The notes under the pieces: generated by a model | The model's input: the letters and a program-made list of their open reading frames with translations, nothing else | Told to the model about the DNA's origin: nothing | The model's database searches: none | NCBI RefSeq assembly: GCF_017744445.1 | Contig: NZ_JAGIBH010000008.1 | Location: forward strand, 1 to 64,000 | Length of the DNA stretch: 64,000 nt | Direction: 5' to 3' | Source: Caulobacter sp. | GTDB lineage: Bacteria; Pseudomonadota; Alphaproteobacteria; Caulobacterales; Caulobacteraceae | Translations under genes and position numbers: made by a program | Shown here: in pieces, positions 35,001-43,800 of the stretch | How positions within the stretch are numbered: position 1 is the stretch's first letter | How the letters are laid out: the number at the start of each line of letters is the position of its first letter

Positions 35001-38000
35001 CCTCACCCGCAGCCAGGCCAAGGTGCTGCTGACCGACTACGCCTACGCCGCGAGCGGCAATCCGCGTCCCTACCGGCCCGACCTGATCCGCCAGTACGCC
35101 CGCCTGTCGGTGCGACCGAGCGACAACCTGATCGTCGACAACTATTGGGGCGCCAATCTCCCCGGTCAGTTCGACTCCAATACCGCCATCCCGACCAACA
35201 CGGTCGACCTTCTGTTCAACGTCGCCAAGACCACCGCGGCCTTGACGCCGGTGGGCAACAAGCCGGGCAGCTTCGTGTTCGACAATGTCGATGAAGCCTT
35301 CCTGGTGCGCCCGACCGACCCGTCGATCAACTACATCTCCGAGGCGATCCTACGCAGCCAGCGGCCCTGGCGTCCCGACCTGCTCAACAGCCAGGTGATC
35401 GCCACCGGCGCCTATTCCGGCGCGCCCAAGCCGCTCACGGCGACCAACTTCTCGTTCGTGCGCCTCAACACCATCGTCATGCCCACCCTGCAGGCGCGGC
35501 TGTTCGCGGGCGGGATCGACCGGCTGCTGACGTTGAGCTCGCAGTACCTGCCCGAACTGCCGTTCAATCGCTTCTATCCACCGCCGGGCGTGGACCCGCC
35601 GCCGCACGTCATCCCCGTCGGCTCGAACCTGATGGATTTCGACGGCGCCTACGGCCTCTATTTCTGGGAGATCTTCTTCCACGCGCCGTTCCTGGTCGCC
35701 GATCGCCTGCAGGGCGCGGGCCGCTTCGAAGAAGCCCTGAACTGGCTGCAATACATCTTCAACCCGACCCAGGCGCCCGACGAAACCGACCCGCAGGATA
35801 CCGATCCGGCCAAGCGTTATTGGCGCTTCCGCCCGTTCCGCGACATGGACCAGCCTTCGCTTCGCAAGGTCCTGAGCGATCCGCTGCAGATCCGGCGCTA
35901 CAACTACGACCCGTTCGACCCGGACGCTATCGCCGCCATTCGCCCCGTCGCCTACGCCAAGGCGATCGTGATGCGCTACGTCGATGTGCTGCTCGACTGG
36001 GCCGACGCGCTCTTCACCCAGTACACCCGCGAGAGCATCACCCAGGCGACCAATCTCTATGTCCTGGCCGAGGATCTTCTGGGCGAACGGCCCAAGTCGC
36101 TGGGCCGCCTGCCCCTGCCCGCCCCCAAGAGCTTCAATGAACTGAAGGCCGAATATCCGGCGCAGCAGATTCCGCAGTTCCTGATCGACCTGGAAAACAC
36201 CCCGTTCGTCGACGCCGACAACGACAACGCGCGTTATCCCAGCCAGCCGGTCAACGACATCGTCGCCTACTTCGCCGCGCCGGAAAACGCCGACTTCATG
36301 AAGTACTGGGAACGGGTCGAAGACCGCCTGTTCAAGATCCGCCACTGCATGAACATCGACGGTCAGGTCACGCCGCTGGCCCTCTATGCGCCGCCGATCG
36401 ACCCGGCGCTGCTGATCCAGGCCATGGCGAGCGGCGGCATCGGGGCGTTGTCGCAAGCCCTGGCCGAAACGGTCCCCTACTACCGCTTCGCCTACTTGAT
36501 CGACCGGGCCGAGGCCATGGTCCAGCAGCTGGCCGGCCTCAATTCGGCTCTGCTCAGCGCCCTCGAGAAGCGTGACGCCGAAGCGCTCAGCCAGCTGACG
36601 AACCAGCAGGAAGCCCTGCTGCTGAAGCTGACCACGGTGATCAAGGAACAGGAGATCGCCGACGTCGAGGCCAATGGCGAGGCGCTCAACCAGAGCCTGG
36701 CCAGCGCCCAATACCGGCAGCAGCACTATGCGGCCCTGACGGCTGGCGGCCTGTCGGCGCGCGAGCAGTCGAGCCTGGACGCCATGCTGGCGGCTCTGGT
36801 GTTCAACACCTTGGGCACGGTGACCAAGACCGCCGCCTCGATCGGCTACGCCGTGCCCCAGGTGGGCTCGCCGTTCGCCATGACCTACGGCGGCCAGCAG
36901 ATCGGGAACGCGCTGAACGCCGCCTCCGGCGTCTTCGAAATCGGCGCGGCGATCTCGACCTTCGTCTCGCAACAGACCCAGACCCTGGCGGCCTATGACC
37001 GGCGGGCCGAGGACTGGGCGCTGCAAGACACGCTGGCCGGCTACGACGTCGCCCAGCTCACCGATCAGATCCGTTCCAACGGGATCCGCCTGGCGATCGC
37101 CAAGCAGAACCTGGTCATCCACGAGGAGACGATCAAGCAGAACCGCGATCGGGCCAAGTTCCTCAAGGACAAGTTCACCAACGCCGCCCTGTATCAATGG
37201 ATGTCCAACCAGATCGCGCGGACGCAGTTCCAGACCTACACGCTGGCCTACCAGCTGTGCCTGACCGTCCAGCGCGCCTTCCAGTTCGAGAACGGTACGG
37301 GCCGCAGCTTCCTCAACTTCAACTACTGGGACGCGGCTCATCGAGGAGTGACCTCGGCCGACGGATTGACCCTGGCGCTGAGCCAGATGCGCGCCGCCGC
37401 GCTGGATGTGTCGCGTCCGCTCGAGATCGAACGCACCATCGCGCTCAGTGAAATCGATCCGCTGGCGCTGATCCGCCTGCGCGAGACCGGCGAGTGCCTG
37501 TTCAGCTTCACTGAAAAGCTGTTCGACTACGACTATCCTGGCCACTACAGCCGGGTGATCAAGACGCTCAGCGTCTCCATTCCCTGCGTCGTGGGGCCCT
37601 ACCAGAACATCAAGGCCACCCTGACCCAATTGGGCAACCAGGTGGTGCTGACCGCCGGCGAGGCGGGACTGGATGCGGTCGCCTTCCTGCTGGGCGCGGC
37701 GGGCGCCGTCGCTCCCCCCGCCACCGCCCTGCGCAGCAACTGGCGTAATTTCCAGGAGATCACGCTTTCGTCGGGCCAGGACGACAGCGGCCTGTTCGCG
37801 CTCAATCTCGAGGACAGCCGCTATCTGCCCTTCGAAGGCACGGGCGCGGTGTCCAGCTGGCGCCTGTCGATGCCCAAGGGCGCCAATCGCATCGCCTTCG
37901 ACGCGATCGGCGATGTGATCATCACCGTGAAATATACCGCCCGCGACGGCGGCGAAGCCTTCCGCCGCAAGGTCGCGGGTCTCGACGCCCTCAAGCCCTT

Positions 38001-38448
38001 CACAGCCGTCGATTACGTTGACTGTCGGTCGATGTACTTCGACGCCTGGAACCTGCTTTTCGCCTCGGCCAAAGCCGGCAGCCAGACGCTCTCGCTGGCG
38101 ATCCCGGACTTCACCCCGCCCAATGTCGACCGCAGCAAGCTGCTGGGCTTCTACCTCACGCTCGAGGCCGACGCCTCGGTTCCGGGGGACTACGTCACCG
38201 TCAAGTTCCCGGGCGCCCTGAACGCTGGACTCACGCTGTCGGCGGTCAACGACGCGACGTGGCTGTTCGACCAGCACCAGCAGACCCCGCCCAGCGTGGC
38301 CAAGGCGACGTCCGCGCCGATCGACATCGTTTTCGACCTGTCCAAGACACCGGTTGATCTGATCGACAGCGCCACTGGGCAGCTATCACCCGACGCCCTG
38401 AAGAATATCCAGGTCGTATTCTACTACTCCGGCACCGTTAACATCTAA
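29068..38448 (+). CDS. Tc toxin TcA subunit (injection pore)
   Basis: A 3126-aa TcA homologue; known TcA proteins are about 2500 aa. An N-terminal VRP1-like region (29-230, 'NMNYLETDPGQTIFSPSAYF') is followed by shell helices, a neuraminidase-like region ('LFLIGRTRTQPYQFYFRALD', about 1610-1670), a long helical pore-forming region ('YDRRAEDWALQDTLAGYDVA', 'FLKDKFTNAALYQWMSNQIA', about 2640-2740) and the C-terminal TcB-binding domain ('SIPCVVGPYQNIKATLTQLG', from about 2836). Six repeat modules are inserted in the shell (about 378-688 and 1746-1901). The ATG at 29068 has GAGGGG upstream. No signal peptide, as in other TcAs. It would form the pentameric pore that delivers the TcB-TcC cocoon content into target cells. 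Confidence 0.9.
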   Translation: MSTITPDRVSDENIKAFLEKTPGIDLGGFDFHAPDARQKLVAMQSTAAPQRAPRGKLRAAAVTAAPEAKTAGEAPVAPETLETLLAFQRCYRLTRDVAQAEGLMALGLDSAAKIASLSPARFVEATSSVFGDDVATAQEVYARAGHVKTAALQLYGSVKDLTASPYYGKARFNSASSDVVDYFTNLPSYSALFGNMNYLETDPGQTIFSPSAYFFDAMRIVDEYITYPNTSPVRTIPKGYTLEERRPDLFALKLTPDNSFTEIPTLDLVNEILAYSIHARDGQDAYQYLAAAPYPFNLPYVRPLQSLRQALTIMQTPLATLYTAMSAPEAGTARVQPLDAARESLGLSVTDLARLETPDPSVTAVTRAYGYDIPRVPPPFSGLGVVGTLVGSSDVAGCGSRFTAEFKPGDSIQIGGAPRKVTTIASDTALTVEAPWTQLTAMPYIVAPNAPPPSPPFTGQGTVAISPDNAQVTGSGTAFSTQINVGDTITAAQQTRKVVAIASDTVLTVDSAYPYISQDLAYTVTPQAAKPPTPFVGAGGVVFVGQSVTTTGIGTRFLTDYAHGGTIKVDQTTLTVDAVTSDTALSVTTAWPATGGQNYLVQPAERTGDVLDVLPVTGPGTVSWSTTSTTLTGKGTEFLKDLRISDQITVGVETRTVVAILSATEAVLELAPQSNAVDQAYLILKMDGLDLVTIFLERTGLSTEALTALLTQNLSPAELAAGGADGFFINATGESPAAITTYFCSDPNNPTQRLAGLTLKRLDRLSRFIRLANSCGWSFADLQWAMTATGAQEITTAFVLDLGRMTAVMASEDLTATQTAALFHNLKTSGKIDDRAPQDPFDLIYNTPAMLQGQDPYRPGSTTPFDPYRTPVQVWTIANMAGDDGIIRGRLKAALRLNDGDLSRLALYVRSLVGASDPAKLPLDLTNLSWLARLASCAQGLAWSVDAYLTFLGLLYYPTAQDYFLPPKGAVTFALDTLQAQFSLAHWLDDSGFTTAQLQYVTTGASPSFPPPYPVAELADFQAQTAVAAAPLRLSSAGLASLQLNAAEASALFDHLVGQAFVTDLGVSLRDHAAYGDIANFLPVRATDTPVFGFDADSFVLATPTITPAQSSAVYQALLTSAPPILTPVTGANAAVAETFTATTDLSFLTPIFPQDSTSSIEAVRLILLTARAGIDGLAKIIAQTSDQQTQSLIDALADFLSLSKTTLGALFPMAGRLAPLPQVLSAFLTPLPAGTAPPAGLANFVAWLARIGVASDTCALDGVETAYATSQDGAVHFGIADWAHPTLQNIASLSDYVALRNAVGARQDQLIAYFQTPSSDPDTKAQALATATAWPLTDIVALETYFWPTPTPSGADTVAGLTRMAGVFALQRRLGLRTPMLEVLVSTSHMALESAPGVIDPTAWATYEQVAQAALAALNASFTGSALDDANKALTGAVNTGSRDALVGNVLWWMNARNPTLRAVNDLYKFLLLDVEMGACATTSKVAQAIASTQLYMQRCRMMLEPGVLRVDIPTIWWSWIMNYRVWEANRRIFVYPENYIEPSLRQGATPQFAELADSLLQNDPTKTNVVPPFESFIKELAVLGNLSPVGASEAHTKDQRSGEEKETLFLIGRTRTQPYQFYFRALDDGSEWNPWIAIDLTINGDRISPVYAFGRLFVFWIEFDTAKSNTIANQASSTETVDKAKIKYAFYNNGIWSSVQTLDDAALINTYPSSYSTISQPGPVADKLRKENSYWQFPYVVSTGEGLVGAGRIAFTPGLGTVDGERTQFTREVRAGDRIVCMGQTRTVGAVASDTSLVVTEPWTSPASDAEYKITALSQGGRYRPFVGTGTVSTTTGMPLVTGANTRFLDEFVYGDTISIDGEAHLVILIQDQQTLLVDQNWIGSYTNAAFTVMPGAQGKENILICYSASAPTQAPLAFAPKSTTDNPTKNSFIGAQNALNTSVYDGLWLASQYQPNQQNIPGVVPIADCSFLDADLTRSQAKVLLTDYAYAASGNPRPYRPDLIRQYARLSVRPSDNLIVDNYWGANLPGQFDSNTAIPTNTVDLLFNVAKTTAALTPVGNKPGSFVFDNVDEAFLVRPTDPSINYISEAILRSQRPWRPDLLNSQVIATGAYSGAPKPLTATNFSFVRLNTIVMPTLQARLFAGGIDRLLTLSSQYLPELPFNRFYPPPGVDPPPHVIPVGSNLMDFDGAYGLYFWEIFFHAPFLVADRLQGAGRFEEALNWLQYIFNPTQAPDETDPQDTDPAKRYWRFRPFRDMDQPSLRKVLSDPLQIRRYNYDPFDPDAIAAIRPVAYAKAIVMRYVDVLLDWADALFTQYTRESITQATNLYVLAEDLLGERPKSLGRLPLPAPKSFNELKAEYPAQQIPQFLIDLENTPFVDADNDNARYPSQPVNDIVAYFAAPENADFMKYWERVEDRLFKIRHCMNIDGQVTPLALYAPPIDPALLIQAMASGGIGALSQALAETVPYYRFAYLIDRAEAMVQQLAGLNSALLSALEKRDAEALSQLTNQQEALLLKLTTVIKEQEIADVEANGEALNQSLASAQYRQQHYAALTAGGLSAREQSSLDAMLAALVFNTLGTVTKTAASIGYAVPQVGSPFAMTYGGQQIGNALNAASGVFEIGAAISTFVSQQTQTLAAYDRRAEDWALQDTLAGYDVAQLTDQIRSNGIRLAIAKQNLVIHEETIKQNRDRAKFLKDKFTNAALYQWMSNQIARTQFQTYTLAYQLCLTVQRAFQFENGTGRSFLNFNYWDAAHRGVTSADGLTLALSQMRAAALDVSRPLEIERTIALSEIDPLALIRLRETGECLFSFTEKLFDYDYPGHYSRVIKTLSVSIPCVVGPYQNIKATLTQLGNQVVLTAGEAGLDAVAFLLGAAGAVAPPATALRSNWRNFQEITLSSGQDDSGLFALNLEDSRYLPFEGTGAVSSWRLSMPKGANRIAFDAIGDVIITVKYTARDGGEAFRRKVAGLDALKPFTAVDYVDCRSMYFDAWNLLFASAKAGSQTLSLAIPDFTPPNVDRSKLLGFYLTLEADASVPGDYVTVKFPGALNAGLTLSAVNDATWLFDQHQQTPPSVAKATSAPIDIVFDLSKTPVDLIDSATGQLSPDALKNIQVVFYYSGTVNI
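30199..31130 (+). repeat. Four tandem repeat modules within TcA (first block)
   Basis: Four units of about 75 codons follow the pattern F-x-G-x-G-x-V ... V-T/A-G-x-G-T/S-x-F ... G-D-x-I ... R-x-V-x-x-I-x-S-D-T-x-L-T/S-V ... Y-x-V. Examples are 'PPFTGQGTVAISPDN', 'VTGSGTAFSTQINVGDTI' and 'VVAIASDTVLTVDSAY'. Starts are at about 30199, 30424, 30660 and 30885. The units are diverged in DNA, so they are old duplications. Confidence 0.8.
34303..34770 (+). repeat. Two further copies of the same repeat module within TcA (second block)
   Basis: Two units lie at residues about 1746-1825 and 1826-1901, e.g. 'GRIAFTPGLGTVDGERTQF', 'AGDRIVCMGQTRTVGAVASD', then 'RPFVGTGTVSTTTGMPLVTG' and 'DEFVYGDTISIDGEAHLVIL'. 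They match the first block in pattern, although more than 3 kb of coding sequence separates the blocks. Confidence 0.78.
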
Positions 38449-38469
38449 ATTTAACAAGGGGAGACGTTC

Positions 38470-40182
38470 ATGCCTTCGCAGCAATGTCTGAATAATGTCG
38501 CGTCCGAGCCGCCACCCTACAACGTAATCTGCACGCCAGACTTCTGTTCACAGACCTCGTTCGCACGCGGCGTCCATTGCTCCGCACGCGGCCTGCCCAT
38601 GGACACCCCGGTCCTGACCTGGGATCCAAACCTGAACGGCGGCCAGGCCTGCTACTGCTGCTGCTCATGCTTCGCGCTCGACACGCCCATCGAGGCCCGG
38701 GCTGGCGTTTACACGCTGATCCAGGACATCCGCAGCGGCGACGAGATCCTGGCCTGCGGACTGGACCTGGCCTGGCGGCCGACCTCGGTGAAATATCGCA
38801 CCGGCGACACCGAGCCCTCGACGATCCCGGGCATGTACTATGTCGAGTATCTGATGGCGGGCGAAGCCGCCAATCGCCACCTTCTGGTCACCGTCGACCA
38901 CCTGTTCCTGATGCACAGCTCCAAGACCTTGAAGAAGGTCCAGACGCTGGTGCCGGGCGACGAGCTGATGATGGCCGACGGCCAGCAGGCCATCGTCCAG
39001 TTCGCCGTCGTCGGCGAGCATTTCACCGCCGTGCAGAGCCTGGAAATGGACGGCCGCCTGGATCCCAGGACGCTGTCGGGACACCTGGTCAACAGCAACG
39101 GCGTGGTGACCGCCGACTATGCCGTCCAGGTGCTCTACGAGATGGGCGATCCCGACAACGTCCATCACGATCACCACACCGACGACAACGAGAGCGAAGC
39201 CCACGTGGTCGTTGGGTCCGAGGACTATCACCACCGGCACGCCAACGAAGCCTCGAAGGCCTTCCACGCCGACGCCAGCCGCTGGCCGAAGGGCTTCAAG
39301 CCGCATCACACCGGCGAGATGTCGATCCCGGCCATGGCCACGCGCTACATCTCCCACGCCCAGATGAAGGCCGTGCGGGAGAACGGCAGCTTCAACCCGC
39401 CGACCAACATCACGGGTCGTGACGCCCTGCTCTATCTCTTCCAGCAGAGCCGACGCCTGTATCCGGACATCACCTGCATCCTCGACTGGAACCACAAGCA
39501 ACCCAACGCCTATGCGTGGGAGAGCGGCGGCCAGAAGTTCATCGTCTTCAGCGGTGGCCTGGTCCGCCTCAAGGGCCTGTTCATGGAAGGCCTGTCGGTG
39601 ATCCTGGCCTCGCTGCAGGCCTCGCTGCAGCGCCCGGCCTGCGTCTGCGAATGGGACTATGCCGCCACCGCCTCGATCCTGCGTAGCACCTGGCCCGACA
39701 GCATCCTGACGACGCTGCTGCCGGCCGGCCTCCAGCAGGTCGAGGCCTATTTCAAGCTGGCGGAAGGCGCGCCGCTGGATCACGACGGCGATCGTTGCAA
39801 CGCCCCCACGCTGGACTGCCGGATCCAGTCCTACTGGGCCGGGTTCAGCTTCTACAACCTGCCCGAATGCGCCGGCGTCTATCCGCGCTACCTGCTGATC
39901 GGCACGGCCTTCGCGGCGATCGACAACCTCTCGGTCACCGTGGCGTTCAACGACGCGCTCGACCCGGCCACCGCGACGGACGTGAACAACTACGTGTTCA
40001 GCCCGGCCGCGCAGGTCGCCTCGGCCACGATCGATCCCAAGAGCCCCAAGGCCGTGGTGCTCAGCACCCCGGACCTCAAGCCCGACAGCTACTACGTGCT
40101 GGTGCTCAACAACCTGCAGTCCAAGCACGGCGCGCCGCTGGGCCCCGAGCAGAACAAGGCGATCATCACCACCCACCCCTAG
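38470..40182 (+). CDS. Hint-domain protein with a degenerate M48-like protease fold and Ig-like C-terminus
   Basis: A 570-aa protein between tcA and the tcB-tcC fusion. After a Cys-containing N-terminus comes 'ACYCCCSCFALDTPIEARAG' (60-79), the start of a Hint (hedgehog/intein) domain with C67 as likely nucleophile. Supporting parts are 'LIQDIRSGDEILACG', the T141-x-x-H144 motif ('LLVTVDHLFLMH') and 'LVPGDELMMADGQQ'. A His/Asp-rich stretch follows at about 230-260. 'NAYAWESGGQKFIVFSGGLV' (346-365) resembles the M48 peptidase core, but the expected A-H-E-x-A-H is A380-S-L-Q-A-S385. The last 110 residues look like a SbsA-type Ig domain. GGGGAG lies upstream of the start. It may process or assist the toxin; this is inferred from position. 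Confidence 0.75.
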   Translation: MPSQQCLNNVASEPPPYNVICTPDFCSQTSFARGVHCSARGLPMDTPVLTWDPNLNGGQACYCCCSCFALDTPIEARAGVYTLIQDIRSGDEILACGLDLAWRPTSVKYRTGDTEPSTIPGMYYVEYLMAGEAANRHLLVTVDHLFLMHSSKTLKKVQTLVPGDELMMADGQQAIVQFAVVGEHFTAVQSLEMDGRLDPRTLSGHLVNSNGVVTADYAVQVLYEMGDPDNVHHDHHTDDNESEAHVVVGSEDYHHRHANEASKAFHADASRWPKGFKPHHTGEMSIPAMATRYISHAQMKAVRENGSFNPPTNITGRDALLYLFQQSRRLYPDITCILDWNHKQPNAYAWESGGQKFIVFSGGLVRLKGLFMEGLSVILASLQASLQRPACVCEWDYAATASILRSTWPDSILTTLLPAGLQQVEAYFKLAEGAPLDHDGDRCNAPTLDCRIQSYWAGFSFYNLPECAGVYPRYLLIGTAFAAIDNLSVTVAFNDALDPATATDVNNYVFSPAAQVASATIDPKSPKAVVLSTPDLKPDSYYVLVLNNLQSKHGAPLGPEQNKAIITTHP

Positions 40183-40236
40183 CGTGCGCGGCGCGTCCGG
40201 CGATCTCGCCGGGCGCGCCCTCAAGGAGACATGATC

Positions 40237-40815
40237 ATGAACGCCATCTTCCGCCAGCTTGAGGCGGCCGACGATAGCGCCGCCTTGTGCGCCGAACTGT
40301 CGGAGCTGCTCGGCCTGACCAAGCCTGTTCCCGAGGAAGTTCTGGCCCGCGCGCGCGCCGACGATCACTACGCCAACTATCTGCTGCGCAGCCGAGGCCA
40401 CCCGGACCTTCTGGAGGTATTGCTGCGCTCACCCGGCAACGCCGCCTATCGCAATGACCAATCGGCGACCGCTGAAACGGCATCGACCGATACGCTGTCC
40501 CATTCGAACCTGGCCCTGGCGGCCAAGGCCGGAGCCGCGGCGCTGAAATGGGCGGCCGGCGGCTTCAAGCAGATCCCTCAGGAGACGCTCGAGCGCAGGC
40601 TGGCCGCTTGCGAGGCGTGTCCGAACCTGATGCCCGCGCCGGGTCTGCTGATCTACAAGGTCGCGCTCAGCAGCCGCTCCGACCAGCGCATCTGCGGCGC
40701 CTGCGGCTGCACCGCGTCGCGCAAGGCCAGTTTGCCGGATGAAGCCTGCCCGGTGGAAGACCCCGATCAGCCGGGCTTCACCCGCTGGCAAGAACCCATC
40801 AAGGCCAAGGCGTAA
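40237..40815 (+). CDS. Cys-motif protein of the Tc locus, 192 aa
   Basis: An unrecognised cytosolic-type protein. The N-terminal half is helical. The C-terminal 80 residues contain 'RRLAACEACPNLMPAPG', then 'RICGACGCTASRKASLPDEACP', giving C-x-x-C, C-x-x-C-x-C and a last Cys. This pattern suggests a zinc ribbon or Fe-S site. Similar Cys arrangements occur in small companions of secreted peptides, but I cannot name a family. The start codon may be the ATG at 40231 or at 40237 (ATGATCATG); AAGGAG spacing of 8 favours the second. It is inside the presumed toxin operon, 26 bases before the TTG start of the tcB-tcC fusion. Confidence 0.72.
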   Translation: MNAIFRQLEAADDSAALCAELSELLGLTKPVPEEVLARARADDHYANYLLRSRGHPDLLEVLLRSPGNAAYRNDQSATAETASTDTLSHSNLALAAKAGAAALKWAAGGFKQIPQETLERRLAACEACPNLMPAPGLLIYKVALSSRSDQRICGACGCTASRKASLPDEACPVEDPDQPGFTRWQEPIKAKA

Positions 40816-40841
40816 GGCGCAAGCCTTCGAAAGGAGCGGTC

Positions 40842-43800
40842 TTGCGAGCGCCCAGCGAAATCCAGGTCCCTAAGATCGACGTCAAGGAAGGCGCGAAGAT
40901 CTCCGGTCAAGGAGATCGGTTCGACGTCAACATGGTCACCGGGGCGGCGAGCCTCTCCCTGCCCGTCGACGCCCCGAGCCTGCGCGGCGTCGCCCCGGAG
41001 CTGTCGCTCACCTATGGCGGGAGCGTCGGCAACAGCCCCTATGGCCTGGGGTTTGACCTGGCGCTGCCGGCCATCGCGCGGCTCACGGACCGCGGCGTGC
41101 CGACCTATACCGACGCCGACCGTTTCCTGATCGACGGGGACGAACTCACCCCCGCCTATGCCTCCAAGGCCGGCGCGTGGATCAAGGACGAACGGACCGA
41201 GGGCGACTACACCGTCGTACGCTACCGGCCCCGGATCGAGACGACGTCCAATCGTATCGAGTGGTGGCGCCACCGCGACGGCGGCTCCTACTGGAAAAGC
41301 GTCAGCGCCGAGAACACCACCACGCTCTACGGCGATGACCCCGACGCCCGGATCTGCGATCCGGCCGAGCCGACGCGCATCTACAAATGGCTGGCCACCC
41401 AGACGCTCGACGCCCATGGCAATCGCATCGTCTACCGCTACCGCCGCGAGGACGGGACGGGGCTGCCCGCCGACGCCAATACCGCCCAGATCTATATCGA
41501 CGCGATCGGCTACGGCAGCTGGCGCGATGGTCAGACCGAGCGCCTGGCTGTCGAAATCCGCTTCGACTACGGCCAATACGACCTGCCCGGCCTCGATCCC
41601 GTCCGCCCCTGGCCCCAGCGCCTGGACCCCTTCACCACCTTCCGCCCGGGCTTTGAGCTGAAGACCTGGCGGCTGTGCCGCAACATCCTGACGGTTCATG
41701 ACCTGCCGGACGCGCCGGGCGGTCGCGCGCTGACAAAGGTCCTGGCGCTGGATCACGACGAGACGCCGCTGTTCTCGACACTGAGGACAGCCCAGCAGAT
41801 CGGCTGGCGCACGGAAAAGGACGGCAGCCTCGTCAGCCAGGCCAAGCCGGCGCTGTCCTTGGGCTTCAACGCCTTCGACGTCTCCGGCGCACAGTGGCGC
41901 GCGCTGGAGGTTTCTGGCCTGCCGCCCTTCCAGGGACCGCCAGGCCGCGGGCACTACCAGTTCGTCGATCTCAATGGCGACGGCATCGCGGGCATGCTGT
42001 TCAACGACGCCAGCCGCCTGGTCTACTGGCGCGCGCTGGGCGACGGGCGCTACCAGCCGCCGGTCACGCCGCTCCGCGCGCCGATCGACCGTGATCTGGC
42101 GCGAGGCCGTTGCGCGCTGATGGATCTGGACGGAGACGGCCAGCTCGAGCTGGTGGTGCGCGACCGCCGGCGCGCCGGCTACTACCGCCGCGCCGACGAG
42201 ACTTGGGAGAGCTTCGTTCCGTTCGCGGGGACTCCGCCTGAGATTGGCGCGCCCAGCGCTGAACTCGCCGACCTCGACGGCGATGGGCGCCAGGATCTGA
42301 TGACCGTCGCCGCTCCGGATCGGCTGCGCGTCTATCGCTCACAAGGCACGCTGGGTTATGGCCCGCCCCAAACCCGCCGTCTGCCCCGCGACTTCCCGTC
42401 CGAGCGCCAACAAGACCCTGCCATCCTCGTGGCCTTCGCCAACATTTTCGGCGACGGGCTGGAGCATCGTGTTCGCGTCGCCAGCGGCGCGGTGACGGTC
42501 TGGCCCAGCCTGGGTCACGGACGGTTCGGTCCGGCGCGACGCCTGGACAACGCCCCGCTCTTCGCGGCCGACCTGGACGCCTCGCGCATCTTCTTCGCCG
42601 ACACGACCGGCTCGGGCTATGCCGATCTGATCCTGGCAAGCCCCGACAGTCTGGCGATCCATCGCAATCTGGGCGGCGAGGGTTTTGCCGCCGCCGAGAT
42701 CATACCGGTCCCCCACGGCGTCAGCGATCTCGACATCATCAACTTCGCCGACGTGTTCGGATCCGGCCTGGCCGCTTTCGTCCTGGGCAAGGCGGGACCT
42801 CAGATCGTCCAGTACGCGCTGGACTTCCCCGGCGCCGGCGCGACCTACCGCCTGGCGCATATCGACGACGGCTTTGGCGGCTCCACAACGCTGTCCTATC
42901 GCAGCTCGACCGCCTTCCAGCTCGAGGCGCGCCGCGCCCAGCGCCCTTGGGCGACGCCCCTGGCCAGCGTCTTCCAACTGGTCTCCGAGGTGGTGCGTCG
43001 CGACGCCAACACCGGGCTGACAACCGCCGCGCGCTACGACTATGCCGATGGCTACTACGACACGGTCGAGCGCGAGTTCCGCGGCTTTGGCTATGTGCGC
43101 TGCCTGGAACGCCCCAGCTTCACGGCGGGTGGCGAGCTCTTCGCTGAGCCCAGTCTTTCCGAGCACTGGAACAATGTCGGCGCGGCGGTCGCCACCGAGC
43201 GCCGCTCCGCGCCCCTGCCCGACTTTCGGGGTCAGCCGCTGGTTCCCGACAATGTGCTCGATCCGGCCGCCTACGCCGCGGGCGGCCAGACCCTGCGCGG
43301 GGCCTATCGCGCGGTCAAGGATCGCGAGGCGGCCAAGCGCAAATCCGGCGCCGACGCGGCGGGCCAAGCCCGAGCGGTCGCCTATCAGACCTCGGCCCAG
43401 AACTATTTGGTGACGCTGCTGCAGCCGCAGATCGACGGCCACATGGCGGCTTTTCGCGTCGCTCAACGCCAGAGCCGCGCCCTTGCCCAGGAGGACAACG
43501 CCGATCAGGCGCGCATCGCCGACAGCTACGTCCTGAACCAGGATGAGTTTGGCAACCCGACGCTGCTGGCCGAGATCGCCTATCCACGCGGCTCGGATCC
43601 GAGCCTGCCGCCCCAGCAGACAGTCCTGATCGCCACGGCCACCGAGCGGGCCTACATCAATCACCCGGCCACCGCCGCCGAGCCCTACCACTATATCGGT
43701 CAGCAATGGCAGGAGCGGAAACTCCAGGTCGGCGGCCTGCCGACGCCCGCTGACCTCTTCGATTTCGCGCGAGTGGAGCAGCTCTATGGCCAGGCGCTAG

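Noticed and set aside
35350..38277. Long open frame of 975 codons antisense to tcA
   Set aside because: It lies fully inside the tcA gene, has the low-complexity, Arg/Gly/Gln-rich look of a high-GC antisense frame, and no recognisable domain.
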